Source of the DNA: CBDFGS01 sp965247255
GTDB lineage: Bacteria; Chloroflexota; Dehalococcoidia; Lucifugimonadales; CAUZJF01
Length of the DNA stretch: 64,000 nt
Direction of reading: 5' to 3'
Assembly (NCBI GenBank): GCA_965247255.1
Contig: CBDFGS010000013.1
Span: 496,001-560,000, forward strand
Shown piece by piece: positions 29,450 to 37,959 of this stretch; within the stretch, counting starts at the first letter, position 1; each line of letters starts with the position of its first letter. The position numbers and the translations under genes are program-made. Under the pieces are notes generated by a model. That model had not been told where the DNA came from and searched no databases. It was given only the letters and a program-made list of their open reading frames with translations.

Positions 29450-29479
29450 TTGACATATTCTCTCGTCGACTCCTAGAAT
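29450..29479 (+). promoter_or_regulatory. Sigma-70-type promoter of trkH
   Basis: TTGACA at 29450-29455 and TAGAAT at 29474-29479, with an 18-bp spacer. Transcription would start near 29486, about 40 bases before the first start codon. Confidence 0.6.
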
Positions 29480-29524
29480 CGCTGGCAAGGATTAAAGCGC
29501 TCCCCAAGGAGCCGGATCGAGCCA

Positions 29525-31060
29525 ATGAATCCCCCCTGGACCCCGAAACCGGGTGACCGCGTAGTCCGCCATCCCCGCCAAGAGGAGATAACTCCGGTGC
29601 GGGTGACGCTGCCCACGCGCAAGGTGCAGTCGCGGTTCCTGGCCTCCCCGCTAATCTTGCTCTACACGTTCGCCTCGCTGGTAGCCCTAGGGACGGCACT
29701 CCTGCTACTGCCCTTTACTCATCACGACATGACGGTGGTGGACTCGGTTACCGACCCTGCGCGCGAGATCTCTCTGAGCGACGCGCGGAAGATCGAGAGC
29801 GATGCGACGCTAGGGGCGAGTATCGGGGGTGGATTCACGCCGTTCGTCGATGCGTTGTTTACGGCGACGTCGGCGGCTACCGTAACGGGTCTTGTAACTA
29901 AGGATACGGGACGCTATTGGACGCGGGCCGGCCAGGCGATCATTCTGGTCATGATGTTTGTGGGCGGCCTGAGTTTCATGACGATGGCGACGTTCCTGCT
30001 GATTCTTATCGGGCAGCGGCTGACCCTGGCCCAGCGGTTGCTCGTGAAAGACAGCCTGCAGGTGAATGAGCTGGGTGGCCTTGCGAGGCTTACCGTCAAG
30101 ATCGTGCTAGTTGCCGCGCTCATACAGCTTGTAGGTATGGCCGTACTTGCGGGGAAGTTCTCGTTGCTCTATTCGCCCCCCGAGGCGATATGGCAGGCGA
30201 CTTTCCACGCCGTGTCCGGCTTCAATGGCGCGGGGTTCTCAATGTTGCCCGAGAGTCGGAGCCTATCGGCGTTCCAGCTAGACAAGGTCGTGCTGGGTAC
30301 GATGGGGCTTCTCATCGTTCTCGGGGCGATCAGCTATTGGGTCATGGTAGACGTGGTCCGTTACCGGCGCTTCTCGCTCTACACTCTCAACACCAAGCTG
30401 ATACTCATTCTGACAGGTATCCTCATACTGATAGGCGCACTGGTATTCTTTTTCTCCGAGTACGACAACGGCAGCACGATCGGGTCGCTGTCGGTCGCGG
30501 ACAAGGCGGCGGTGTCGGTGTTCGAATCTATCAGCGGCAGGACGGCCGGGTTCACCACGGTAGACTACGGTGAGACACGGCAGCACACCAACTTCTTCTT
30601 TACCAGCCTCATGTTCATCGGCGGCGCCTCCGCCTCGGTGGCCGGGGGCATAAAGATCAACACCATCGCAGTTGTCCTGGTAGCCATCCTATCGACCCTC
30701 AAGGGCAGGGCCCACGCTACAGCCTTCGGCCGTGAGATCCCGCAGGGGCAGGTGCATCGGGCGATGACGATAGGCGCCTTGGCCATTGCGTTCGTGTTCC
30801 TCGTGGCGCTCACTCTCACGTTCTCGGAGGCGGGTAAGGGCTTTCTGTTCATAGACCTACTGTTCGAGAGCGTTTCGGGCTTCGGGACCGTCGGCCTGAG
30901 CACGGGGCTGACACCGGAGCTGTCGAGAGCCGGCCAGGTGATCCTGGTGGCCACGATGTTCGTGGGCAGGATCGGCCCTTTCATGTTGGGCCTGGGCCTT
31001 GTGCAGCGCGGTGAAAGCGATCTGTACAGGTATGCCCAGGAACGTGTCACGCTGGGATGA
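29525..31060 (+). CDS. trkH: TrkH/KtrB-family potassium channel subunit
   Basis: 511 residues with about ten membrane helices. All four pore loops of the family are visible: TSAATVTGL, FHAVSGFNGAGFSM, FESISGRTAGFTT and FESVSGFGTVGLSTG, carrying the conserved filter glycines. It takes up K+ with a TrkA/KtrA ring on its inner face. ATG 29525 is the longest start. GTG 29597 has a much better site (GAGGAG nine bases upstream) and gives a protein starting MRVTLPTRKVQSRF, so the true start may be there. It is followed 154 bp later by trkA. Confidence 0.92.
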   Translation: MNPPWTPKPGDRVVRHPRQEEITPVRVTLPTRKVQSRFLASPLILLYTFASLVALGTALLLLPFTHHDMTVVDSVTDPAREISLSDARKIESDATLGASIGGGFTPFVDALFTATSAATVTGLVTKDTGRYWTRAGQAIILVMMFVGGLSFMTMATFLLILIGQRLTLAQRLLVKDSLQVNELGGLARLTVKIVLVAALIQLVGMAVLAGKFSLLYSPPEAIWQATFHAVSGFNGAGFSMLPESRSLSAFQLDKVVLGTMGLLIVLGAISYWVMVDVVRYRRFSLYTLNTKLILILTGILILIGALVFFFSEYDNGSTIGSLSVADKAAVSVFESISGRTAGFTTVDYGETRQHTNFFFTSLMFIGGASASVAGGIKINTIAVVLVAILSTLKGRAHATAFGREIPQGQVHRAMTIGALAIAFVFLVALTLTFSEAGKGFLFIDLLFESVSGFGTVGLSTGLTPELSRAGQVILVATMFVGRIGPFMLGLGLVQRGESDLYRYAQERVTLG

Positions 31061-31134
31061 GTCTGGGCCCAGGCCTCTCTCGGGTCGAGATCCTCACGGG
31101 TGGTGTTGTGGTGGCCGAAGACTTCGTTATTCGG

Positions 31135-31140
31135 TATAAT
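31135..31140 (+). promoter_or_regulatory. Candidate -10 box upstream of trkA
   Basis: A perfect TATAAT lies 75 bases before the trkA start. No convincing -35 box lies at the right distance, so this is tentative. Confidence 0.3.
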
Positions 31141-31214
31141 TTTCAGCGAATATCGGGTTCCACAAATCCGGGTAGTCCAAGGTCGACGACAACGCCCGCT
31201 GGATGGAGTGAGCG

Positions 31215-31928
31215 ATGAAAAAGCAAGTGGTGGTAATAGGTCTTGGGAGGTTCGGCTCCAGCTTGGCGCGGGCTCTATACAACCTGGGGCACGATGTGCT
31301 GGCCATGGACACGGACGAAGAACGCGTCCAGGCGATAATGGGGCAGGTTAGCCACCCAGTGAGGGGCGATTCCACTAACGAGGCGGTGCTGCGGGAGCTG
31401 GGTATCGCCAACTACGACGCCGCCGTGGTGGCGATCGGGTCGGATATCGTGGCATCCGTAATGGCTTGCGTGCTGCTGAAGACGATGGGCCTGCCGTATA
31501 TCGTGGCCAGGGCTCACGACGAGTTGCACGGTAATACCCTGGAGCGAATCGGCGTCGACAAGGTTGTTCACGCCGAGTCCGAGACGGGCGTCCGTTTGGG
31601 CCACAACCTGTTTAATCCTAACCTTCAGGACTGGCTCGAGCTTACGCCCAACTACGGTTTCAGCAAGATGAAGGTCCCCGACGACTTCGTCAACAAGACA
31701 CTCAAGGAGCTCGGGTTCTCCAAGAGCCCGAGGGATAAGTACGGGCTGGCGGTGCTGGCGCTCAAGAGAGGTAAGGACGTAACCCTAAACCCGGACAACG
31801 ACGATCGGCTCCAGGCGGGTGACTTGATGGTGCTGGCCGGTCGGGACGATCTGCTGGAGGGTCTTACCTCCGCAGGGCTTCCCGACGACAAGCGCGACGG
31901 CAACGGTACGAACGACAGGCCGGTGTAG
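31215..31928 (+). CDS. trkA: TrkA/KtrA-type potassium-uptake regulator (RCK_N + RCK_C)
   Basis: 237 residues. The N-terminal Rossmann domain has VVVIGLGRFGSSLARAL and an acidic residue after strand 2 (MDTDEERV). The C-terminal TrkA-C domain spans about residues 135-220 (LELTPNYGFSKMKVPDDFVNKTL, RLQAGDLMVLAGRDDL). It forms the cytoplasmic nucleotide-gated ring of the TrkH channel. The start is ATG with GGAG six bases upstream. Position directly after trkH supports the pairing. Confidence 0.9.
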   Translation: MKKQVVVIGLGRFGSSLARALYNLGHDVLAMDTDEERVQAIMGQVSHPVRGDSTNEAVLRELGIANYDAAVVAIGSDIVASVMACVLLKTMGLPYIVARAHDELHGNTLERIGVDKVVHAESETGVRLGHNLFNPNLQDWLELTPNYGFSKMKVPDDFVNKTLKELGFSKSPRDKYGLAVLALKRGKDVTLNPDNDDRLQAGDLMVLAGRDDLLEGLTSAGLPDDKRDGNGTNDRPV

Positions 31929-31946
31929 GGCCGTGAGGACAGAGCG

Positions 31947-31982
31947 AAATCCCCCCTAGCCCCCCTGTTACGAACGGGGGGA
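31947..31982 (+). repeat. C-rich/G-rich palindromic repeat, copy 4
   Basis: AAATCCCCCCTAGCCCCCC, then a short loop and GAACGGGGGGA. It lies between trkA and the stress-protein gene. Confidence 0.65.
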
Positions 31983-32021
31983 TGGTTTTATCCGAGTCAT
32001 TTTACATAAGGTATTTCAGTT

Positions 32022-32543
32022 TTGGCTCCATCTCGGAAATCAAAGGAGAACGGCCTCTCGTCGATCCTGGTAGCCGTTGCCGGCGAGAACTCGGACGAGG
32101 AGGCTGTCAAGCTAGCCTGCCAACTCCTGAGCTCGGGCAAGGGCAACCTCCACGTTGTGTATGTGATCGAGGTGGAGAGGGGTCTGCCGGTGGACGCGGA
32201 GATAACGCCGGCCACCGCCAGGGCGGAAGAGGTCCTCAAGCACATGGAGGAGGTGACTCGACCCTTCAAGTGCAACGTTCAGGCCGAGTTATTGCAGTCC
32301 CGGCGTGCCGGTCCGGCGGTAGTACGGGAGGCGGTGGACAAGCGGGTGGACGCGATTGTGCTGGGGGTTGGGTACCACGAGGTGTACGGGTCGTTTTCGC
32401 TGGGGGAAACGGCGCCGTATCTGCTGAGGAACGCGCCGTGTCGCGTGATACTGTGGCGCGACCCCGCATCAGAGCTATCCTCAGTCAATGGACGTCGGCC
32501 CGGCAGCGTGCACCTTCCTCCTCACGGACCGGCTTCCCCTTAG
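32022..32543 (+). CDS. Universal stress protein (UspA family)
   Basis: 173 residues. The Usp fold is clear: SSILVAVAGENSDEEAVKLAC at the start, a central helix, AIVLGVGYHEVYGSF and APCRVILW at the end. The ATP-binding G-2x-G-9x-G(S/T) pattern is partly kept (LGVGYHEVYGSFSLGET). The only plausible start is TTG 32022, with a weak AAGG upstream. The stop codon directly touches the ATG of the next gene, so the genes are translationally linked. Usp domains often accompany K+ transporters as nucleotide-dependent regulators; that role here is inferred. Confidence 0.75.
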   Translation: MAPSRKSKENGLSSILVAVAGENSDEEAVKLACQLLSSGKGNLHVVYVIEVERGLPVDAEITPATARAEEVLKHMEEVTRPFKCNVQAELLQSRRAGPAVVREAVDKRVDAIVLGVGYHEVYGSFSLGETAPYLLRNAPCRVILWRDPASELSSVNGRRPGSVHLPPHGPASP

Positions 32544-32987
32544 ATGGAGCAACCTCCCCAAAGAGACGCCGAGTCCCGGCACATCGTGATCCTGGGTTGC
32601 GATGTGGTGGGCGCGTCTGTCGCCAACTCGCTGGCCGAACAGGGTCACGTGGTGCACGTCCTCGACTCCCGGCACGAGGCCTTCGACCGTCTTCCTCCGG
32701 GGAGGATAGAGGACGGCAACATCATCCCGATTCTGGGAAATGGGACCCTTCAGCAGAACTTGCTCAAGACCTCGATTCAAGATGCCGAGGTTTTCATCGC
32801 ACTCTCCGATGTGGACACTATTAACGCCCTGGCGGGGCAGATGGTGAAGCATATCTACGAGGTACCCGTGGTGATCTGTCTGATCGATGATCCCGTAAAG
32901 CAGGAGATGTATGCGGACCTCGACGTCGTGGCTATTAGCGGCACCAATCTGGCAACGGGTATGGTGCTGGATGCTGCAAGCGCGTAA
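32544..32987 (+). CDS. Single-domain TrkA-N (RCK) protein
   Basis: 147 residues holding only the Rossmann-type TrkA-N domain: HIVILGCDVVGASVANSLAEQ, with an acidic residue after strand 2 (LDSR) and NALAGQMVKHIYEVPVVICLID. The second glycine of the usual GxGxxG is Asp (GCDVVG), so nucleotide binding may be altered. No TrkA-C domain follows; the stop comes seven bases before the next TrkA-like gene. It probably mixes into an RCK ring with its neighbour. Confidence 0.75.
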   Translation: MEQPPQRDAESRHIVILGCDVVGASVANSLAEQGHVVHVLDSRHEAFDRLPPGRIEDGNIIPILGNGTLQQNLLKTSIQDAEVFIALSDVDTINALAGQMVKHIYEVPVVICLIDDPVKQEMYADLDVVAISGTNLATGMVLDAASA

Positions 32988-32993
32988 ACGCCG

Positions 32994-33668
32994 ATGCATG
33001 TAGTCATTGTTGGTGCAGGAAGGGTAGGTGCCTCCGCGGCCGGGTGGCTCGTCTCGGCGGGACACGAGGTTGCGGCTATCGACGAAGACGCTTCGACCTG
33101 CTCGGCTTTGGACGAGGCGCTGGGAAGCATCGCGGTTGTTGGAGATGGCACTGACGCCGGGGTGCTCTCGAGGGCCGGCGCGAATCGGGCCGAGGTCTTG
33201 ATAGCGACGACAAGAAGAGACGACGTCAACCTGGCGGCATGCCAGCTGGCGAAGCACAAGTTCGGGGTCTTGAAGACGATCTCCGTGGTGAACTCGCCGG
33301 ACCACGCCGATCTGTTCGGGACACTAGGGGTGGACGTTACCGTAGATATCGCCGAGATGGTACTGAGCCGGGTGCAGGAAGGGATGGCGGCGCACGGGGT
33401 GGCCCGTCTCTTGCCGGTCTCCAATAGGGATGGCACGGCGGTCGTGTCGATCAAGATTCCAATGGACGCCAAGGTGAACGGCAGGGCCGTTGGGGACCTG
33501 TCGCTCCCTCAGGGTTCGCTGATCTCACTGGTTATATCGAGCGACGGCGGGGCTTCGATCCCGCGCGACGACACTCTGATCGGTCCCGGTGATGAGGTGG
33601 TGGCGGTGACCACCACCGAGTACGAGGAGGAGCTGCGTGACCTGCTGATCGAGGGGGAGGCGGAGTGA
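32994..33668 (+). CDS. TrkA-family potassium regulator (RCK_N + RCK_C), second copy
   Basis: 224 residues. GAGRVGASAAGWLV forms a canonical nucleotide-binding loop, with IDEDAS after strand 2, and a TrkA-C domain from about residue 140 (VSIKIPMDAKVNGRAVGDLSLPQGSLISLV, GDEVVAVTT). Together with the single-domain protein before it, it resembles the split arrangement of two-part Trk regulators. Its stop overlaps the GTG start of pheA (GTGA), implying coupled translation. Confidence 0.85.
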   Translation: MHVVIVGAGRVGASAAGWLVSAGHEVAAIDEDASTCSALDEALGSIAVVGDGTDAGVLSRAGANRAEVLIATTRRDDVNLAACQLAKHKFGVLKTISVVNSPDHADLFGTLGVDVTVDIAEMVLSRVQEGMAAHGVARLLPVSNRDGTAVVSIKIPMDAKVNGRAVGDLSLPQGSLISLVISSDGGASIPRDDTLIGPGDEVVAVTTTEYEEELRDLLIEGEAE

Positions 33669-34510
33669 TCTCGTCCAAGCGGTTAGCGTACCTCGGCCCT
33701 GCGGGGACGCACACGGAGCAAGCCTGTCTCAACTACGAACCGGGGGCCACGAGGGTGCCTTTCGCCTCCATTTCAGCGGTCGCGACGGCGGTGGCTTCCG
33801 GTCTCGCGGACGAGGGTGTCGTTCCGATCGAGAACAGCCAGGAAGGGTCTGTCAACGAGACGCTCGACTTGCTCATAAGCGAGGCCGCTCTGCGCGTACG
33901 GCGTGAGTTGGTGTTGCCGATCAAGAACTATCTCGTTGCCGCAGACGGGACCACGTCCGGGGACGTCAAGGTGGTCTATTCCCATCCTCATGCGCTGGCC
34001 CAATGCCGGTCGTTTCTGGCCAAGCGCTTTCCGGACGCTGAGCTTATGGCCTCCATGAGCACGGCGGCCGCGGTGGAGGAGATGTTGAGCAAGGGCGAGG
34101 GGGCGGCGGCGATCGCGACGAGGCGGGCGGCAGAGCTTTACGGTGCTCAGGTCCTTGCGGAGAGTATCGAGGACAACCCGAACAACATGACGCGATTCGT
34201 CGTACTGGCCCTGGAGGACCACGGACCTACCGGAGTCGACAAGACGTCGATCTGCTTCTCGTTCGATAGCGACGCCCCTGGGATCCTACATTCGGTCCTC
34301 GAGGAGTTCGCGGCGCGGCGAATCAACCTTGCCAAGATAGAGTCGCGGCCGACTAAAGAGGACCTGGGGCGCTACATCTTCCTAGTGGACCTGGAAGGTC
34401 ACAGGGAAGACGCGACTGTCAAAGAGGCGCTATTAGACGTCGAGGGCCAGGTCTCGATGTTTAAGGTTTTCGGCTCGTATCCGCGCCACCGTACGCCAAA
34501 TCAGACGTAG
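33665..34510 (+). CDS. pheA: Prephenate dehydratase
   Basis: 281 residues. The dehydratase domain has YLGPAGTHTEQAC, the conserved PIENSQEGSVNETLD and the NNMTRFVVL motif that carries the catalytic Thr-Arg-Phe. A C-terminal ACT domain follows (SICFSFDSDAPGILHSVLEEFA, KIESRPTK), which in this family binds phenylalanine for feedback inhibition. The enzyme makes phenylpyruvate. The GTG start overlaps the TrkA-like stop by four bases. Linkage of an aromatic-amino-acid gene to a K+ module is unusual and probably reflects operon accretion. Confidence 0.93.
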   Translation: MISSKRLAYLGPAGTHTEQACLNYEPGATRVPFASISAVATAVASGLADEGVVPIENSQEGSVNETLDLLISEAALRVRRELVLPIKNYLVAADGTTSGDVKVVYSHPHALAQCRSFLAKRFPDAELMASMSTAAAVEEMLSKGEGAAAIATRRAAELYGAQVLAESIEDNPNNMTRFVVLALEDHGPTGVDKTSICFSFDSDAPGILHSVLEEFAARRINLAKIESRPTKEDLGRYIFLVDLEGHREDATVKEALLDVEGQVSMFKVFGSYPRHRTPNQT

Positions 34511-34566
34511 CGGCAGGGCTTGCCCTGCCCACGGGCCGAGGGCGCGGCAAGCAGCGCCCCTACGAA
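34508..34566. repeat. Two GCCCCTAC-family repeats after pheA
   Basis: GGCAGGGCTTGCCCTGCC (34508 on) and GCGCGGCAAGCAGCGCCCCT (34550 on). The second recurs at 39391 and 39732. Confidence 0.55.
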
Positions 34567-34594
34567 GCTTGTCGCCGGGCGCCAGAATAGACGA

Positions 34595-34617
34595 GGGGGC
34601 GCATCAGATGCGCCCCC
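34595..34617. terminator. Bidirectional hairpin between convergent genes
   Basis: A perfect 10-bp stem, GGGGGCGCAT and ATGCGCCCCC, with loop CAG. It lies between pheA and the convergent YtxH gene. There is no clear T tract. Confidence 0.5.
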
Positions 34618-34643
34618 TGACATGAAGTGCGACTACGGTTCTA

Positions 34644-34668
34644 GGGAGCGCGCGGCCACGCGCTCTCC
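34644..34668. terminator. Hairpin at the end of the YtxH gene
   Basis: GAGCGCG and CGCGCTC form a 7-bp stem with a six-base loop. TAAGCTTTTT follows on the plus strand. It can end transcription from the pheA side. Confidence 0.5.
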
Positions 34669-34669
34669 C

Positions 34670-35035
34670 CTAAGCTTTTTCAGGAGCCCCTGAACCCGAC
34701 TCGGCCGATTCGGTCTCGGACTCGCCGTCGGGGGATGCTGTCACACCGCCCACTCTACCCGATATCCGCTCTGCGACCGGGCCGACGCGCTCCCTTACGC
34801 CTTCGACTGCTGGGGCGACGCGCTCTCGCATGGTCTCGATCGTCGGGCCTGCGGCCTCGCGAACTCTTGCAGCCAACTCCTCTGCCCGCTCTCGAAGGGA
34901 CTCGCTCTGCTCTACCAGACCGGCGCGGGTCTCAGCGCCCGTCTTCGGGGTCAGCAGTATACCGACCATTGCCCCCACGATACCGCCGACTAGAAATCCC
35001 GTTACGAAGGAGCTCCCGCTGTCGTCATTTGCCAT
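34670..35035 (-). CDS. YtxH-domain small membrane protein
   Basis: 121 residues. It has one N-terminal membrane segment (FVTGFLVGGIVGAMVGILLTP) followed by KTGAETR, the typical YtxH pattern, then a long charged helix (about 40-95) and a Ser/Glu-rich tail. Members are stress-related envelope proteins of unknown mechanism. The start overlaps the end of the upstream gene (ATGGCAAATGA), so the pair is translationally coupled. Confidence 0.75.
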   Translation of the reverse strand: MANDDSGSSFVTGFLVGGIVGAMVGILLTPKTGAETRAGLVEQSESLRERAEELAARVREAAGPTIETMRERVAPAVEGVRERVGPVAERISGRVGGVTASPDGESETESAESGSGAPEKA

Positions 35036-35333
35036 TGTCTTCTCCTCCTTCTTTCTTGCGCTTTTTTGAGAAGCCGAGTACGAACGCGGCCAGTTTACCG
35101 GCGCCGAACGCGACTCCGGTACCGGCCGCCGCCGGGCCGACTATCCTGCTGGACATGGTTTCCGCGATGTTCTCGACACGGTCCAAGATCGTCGCTGCTG
35201 AGTCCAGCACCTTGGACACTTTCCTGAACAGGAATAGTAAGACCAGAGTCGTCGCCGACACGATAACGATCAGTACGATGTCGCGGACTATCGCGATCGT
35301 GTTGGCGGCCTCGGCAAGGCTCAAGGGACCCAC
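35025..35333 (-). CDS. Small membrane protein upstream of YtxH (DUF948-like)
   Basis: 102 residues. One strong membrane helix (IVLIVIVSATTLVLLFLF, about 18-36) is followed by an amphipathic helix (KVLDSAATILDRVENIAETM) and a Gly-rich, then Lys-rich end. The arrangement resembles DUF948 proteins, often found beside YtxH genes. It overlaps the YtxH gene by 11 bases. Confidence 0.65.
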   Translation of the reverse strand: MGPLSLAEAANTIAIVRDIVLIVIVSATTLVLLFLFRKVSKVLDSAATILDRVENIAETMSSRIVGPAAAGTGVAFGAGKLAAFVLGFSKKRKKEGGEDNGK

Positions 35334-35594
35334 CCCTCAACGGCGCTCTAACGGCCATAGTAACACGGGGGTATTTGCCCCGCAACTCCAGTTCACGCCT
35401 GAAGGGGGAGTCGGCGAGTCGGCGTTGGAAGCACCGATGAGAGGCGGTCCCCTTACTGTGTATAACGTGTACGGGCCTCGCTGGTGAGTGTAGCGGGCCC
35501 CGCTCCCGCCGGGGCCGTCCCCCTGGTCCCGCCGGCGGTTGGTTGTCTTTACCGCCGGGCCTTTTGCGCTGTAACCTTATGGCAAGGGAGTGAT

Positions 35595-36146
35595 ATGCGG
35601 AATATGCTGTTGCGGGCGGTGGACGCAGCCCTGCTCAAACGCGGGGTGTACCGTGAGGTGGGAGATGACCCACAGGCGATTCTTCACGCCCTGGGAGTGG
35701 TGGTGATTGTGGGCATCGCTGTGGGCATCGGTCTGACGGGGCTCGAGCAAGCCGGCCAAGGCGGTGTGGACCAGACGAGACTCGCCAACAGGCTAGTCGC
35801 GCTATGGGTGACCATTACGACGCTTCTGATTGGCTGGATCGTGTGGGTGGTGCTGGCTTACCTGTTGGGCTCAAAGCTGATGCGCGGCGGTGCGGGGTAC
35901 CGGCAGATCCTCCGGGCCATCGGGATATGCTACGGGCCCGCGGTACTGATAATGCTGATCTCGGTACCTAGGCTGGGCGATACGGTGCCAGTCGTGGGGG
36001 TTTTCTGGGTCCTGATCGCAGGGGTCGTTGCAATGCACGAGTTGCAGGAGCAGGACTGGCTCAGCGCACTGCTGGCGACCGGGCCGGGCTGGTTCTTGTC
36101 GTTCTGGGTGCTCCCGGTGGCGTTCTTCAGTCCCTTTATCGCTTAG
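35595..36146 (+). CDS. YIP1-like multi-pass membrane protein
   Basis: 183 residues from ATG 35595, which has AAGGGAG six bases upstream; the longer frame from 35484 is not supported. Five hydrophobic segments are visible, including a central LLIGWIVWVVLAYLLGSKLM and a helix with YGPAVLIMLISVPRL. The pattern fits YIP1/Yip-domain proteins, whose bacterial function is unknown. It is transcribed away from the YtxH pair, so 35334-35594 is a shared upstream region. Confidence 0.65.
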   Translation: MRNMLLRAVDAALLKRGVYREVGDDPQAILHALGVVVIVGIAVGIGLTGLEQAGQGGVDQTRLANRLVALWVTITTLLIGWIVWVVLAYLLGSKLMRGGAGYRQILRAIGICYGPAVLIMLISVPRLGDTVPVVGVFWVLIAGVVAMHELQEQDWLSALLATGPGWFLSFWVLPVAFFSPFIA

Positions 36147-36281
36147 CGCCCGGCTATTGGTCTGTCGGATCGTGTTGGCAAGTGGGGCGCTTTGTGCGGT
36201 GGCGTCCCTGCTTCCCCGCCGCAGCCAAACGTCCAGCCCGGGTTGCGTGTTTCGCTTCGCGTTGGATTTTCGCCGCCGGAG

Positions 36282-36317
36282 AAATCCCCCCAAACCCCCC
36301 TTTGCAAGGGGGGGGGA
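36282..36317 (+). repeat. C-rich/G-rich palindromic repeat, copy 5
   Basis: AAATCCCCCCAAACCCCCC, TTTGCAA, then a run of nine G. It lies between the convergent YIP1-like and tatD genes. Confidence 0.65.
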
Positions 36318-36341
36318 AGAGGTCGGCGTGAGCTAAGCGGT

Positions 36342-37130
36342 TCATTGGACGTCTTTCTGGAGCGCGTGGTTGGGGGTGAATAAGGAGAGGAAGTTGTGGC
36401 TTGTGGTCGCCTCGACCTCCTCCACCGTCCTGCCCTGAAGCTCCGCCAGCTTGGCAGCTATGTCCCGGAGGTGTCGCGGCTCGGTCCACCTCTCGCGTTT
36501 GGGTTTGAAGGGCTGTGGAGCTGTGTCTGTCTCGAGGACGAGGTGGTCAAGGGGCAGCTCGGCGGCCACCTTTTGTAGCGCCGGAAGTCTCAGCAGCGGT
36601 CTGGCCAGGGAGATGTAGAATCCCAGGTCGATGGCGGTGCGGGCCGTCGGTGCGTCGGCCTGGAAGTAGTGCATGATACCTCCGACCTCGTAGGCCCGCT
36701 CCTCGCGCAAGACCCGTAAGGAGTCGTCGTGCGCCTCCCGGCTGTGGAACACGATCGGCTTGGTTAGCTCTCGGGCAAGCCTGATCTGCTGACGGAAGGC
36801 TTGGAACTGCATCGCGCGGTCGGGCATGCCTTCCTTAAAGTCCAGGCCAATCTCGCTGATCACCAGGACCTTGTCGGACGACATCGCAAGCGTTCGTAGA
36901 GCTATGTAGGCCTCATCGTCGACCGGGCCCACCAGGTCCATCGGGTGGACTCCGACCCCGGCGTAGACTTGTGGAAATGTGGCGCTCAGTTGGACCGCTC
37001 GCGCCGAGGTCTCCAGTGTGGTGCCGACGGAGACGACGAGTCCTACATCCACATCGCTCGCCCTTGCCAGGATCTCGGCGACCTCGGTGTCGGAGAAGGC
37101 GTCCAGGTGCGTGTGAGAATCTATCAGCAT
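36342..37130 (-). CDS. tatD: TatD-family metal-dependent hydrolase
   Basis: About 262 residues from ATG 37130, giving the family N-terminus MLIDSHTHLD with metal ligands H6 and H8. A GTG at 37163 would add 11 residues. Other ligands are visible in VISEIGLDF (Glu), VFHSREA (His), MHYFQAD (His) and LETDTAPQPF (Asp). TatD enzymes are 3'-5' deoxyribonucleases acting on damaged DNA, though substrates vary. It is divergent from sodN, with overlapping upstream DNA. Confidence 0.88.
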   Translation of the reverse strand: MLIDSHTHLDAFSDTEVAEILARASDVDVGLVVSVGTTLETSARAVQLSATFPQVYAGVGVHPMDLVGPVDDEAYIALRTLAMSSDKVLVISEIGLDFKEGMPDRAMQFQAFRQQIRLARELTKPIVFHSREAHDDSLRVLREERAYEVGGIMHYFQADAPTARTAIDLGFYISLARPLLRLPALQKVAAELPLDHLVLETDTAPQPFKPKRERWTEPRHLRDIAAKLAELQGRTVEEVEATTSHNFLSLFTPNHALQKDVQ

Positions 37131-37203
37131 AGCAGGCTCGATTGTTGGATTTGGCAGCACCAAAAGCTCGCGGTAAAAGCCAGATCACGCCGCGTTTCGC
37201 GAG

Positions 37204-37232
37204 TTGCGTGGTGGGGTGGATTCGTGTAATCT
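37204..37232 (+). promoter_or_regulatory. Candidate sodN promoter
   Basis: TTGCGT and TAATCT with a 17-bp spacer. Each matches the sigma-70 consensus only in part. Transcription would start about 30 bases before the sodN start. Confidence 0.3.
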
Positions 37233-37270
37233 TCCGAACGCGTCATAGATACAAAAAAAGGAGAGCGATA

Positions 37271-37753
37271 ATGAGAGTCCCCGGAGTTATTGGACGGCTG
37301 CAGCCCTTCCGCGAGGCGCACGCCCACTGTGACATTCCCTGCGGGATCTACGACCCGATCTCGGCCAAGATCGCCGCGCAGACGGTCTTGAAGATGGTGA
37401 TGCGCATCCAGGCCCTCGATTATCTTACAGGAGGGAGTCACGAGGAGCATACCTCGCACCGCAACTCCCTTGGCCGCTACATCGCGGTCAAGGAGCAGCA
37501 TGCCGAACTGGTCAAACACGAGGTCGACATTCTGTGGCACGACTACTTCAAGCCGGAGCATCTCGAGAAGTACCCCGACCTCCATACCAGCGTGTGGGAG
37601 ACCACCAAGCTGGCTTCGGCCAACAAGCAGGGTGTAGACCTCGACTCAGCGAAGAGCCTGGTCGACTCGGTGGACAAGATCGCTGAGATATTCTGGGCCA
37701 CCAAGGGTGTGGATTACAGCGACGCGGTGGCCTCAGTCCGGTTCGGCACGTAG
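37271..37753 (+). CDS. sodN: Nickel superoxide dismutase
   Basis: 160 residues from ATG 37271, preceded by AAAGGAG at good spacing; the longer frame from 37142 is excluded. The nickel hook HCDIPCGIYDP starts at residue 19: His19 would be the free N-terminus after removal of an 18-residue propeptide, with Cys20 and Cys24 as ligands. The rest is the four-helix bundle. It disproportionates superoxide in the cytoplasm. The propeptide peptidase (SodX/CbiO-type) usually encoded nearby is not in the window. A strong terminator follows. Confidence 0.93.
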   Translation: MRVPGVIGRLQPFREAHAHCDIPCGIYDPISAKIAAQTVLKMVMRIQALDYLTGGSHEEHTSHRNSLGRYIAVKEQHAELVKHEVDILWHDYFKPEHLEKYPDLHTSVWETTKLASANKQGVDLDSAKSLVDSVDKIAEIFWATKGVDYSDAVASVRFGT

Positions 37754-37772
37754 AGCGAGGTACCTCAGTGTG

Positions 37773-37806
37773 AGGAGGCATGCTGCTTAGAAGGCGCATG
37801 CCTCCT
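37773..37806 (+). terminator. Intrinsic terminator of sodN
   Basis: A perfect 11-bp stem AGGAGGCATGC / GCATGCCTCCT with a 12-base loop, followed by a short T run, 20 bp after the sodN stop. Confidence 0.7.
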
Positions 37807-37959
37807 TTACGTTATCGGGGTAACGACGGGATCGAGTGCGTCTACTATGTCCTTCCGAGATACGCGCCTAAAGCCCCGGGATCACCCTCTTCCCGGCCTT
37901 CTCCCGTCAAAGGGAGAAGGAGATGAGTTATATGCTTTGTAGATGCCGGGAGGTATGAG

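Larger units (their letters stand above)
28530..29524. other. 995-bp noncoding gap with repeats and the trkH promoter
   Basis: No supported gene. It holds a GCCCCTAC-family palindrome (28943-28971), an inverted copy of the C-rich/G-rich repeat (29072-29106), a 100-bp dispersed repeat (29269-29368) and a promoter (29450-29479). The short frames here are fragments of these repeats. Confidence 0.6.

Noticed and set aside
29100..29524. Riboswitch (for example c-di-AMP type) upstream of trkH
   Set aside because: I could not align the conserved core of any known K+-linked riboswitch.
36147..36341. Short frames between the YIP1-like gene and tatD
   Set aside because: They run through C-rich/G-rich repeat copy 5 and have no start signals.
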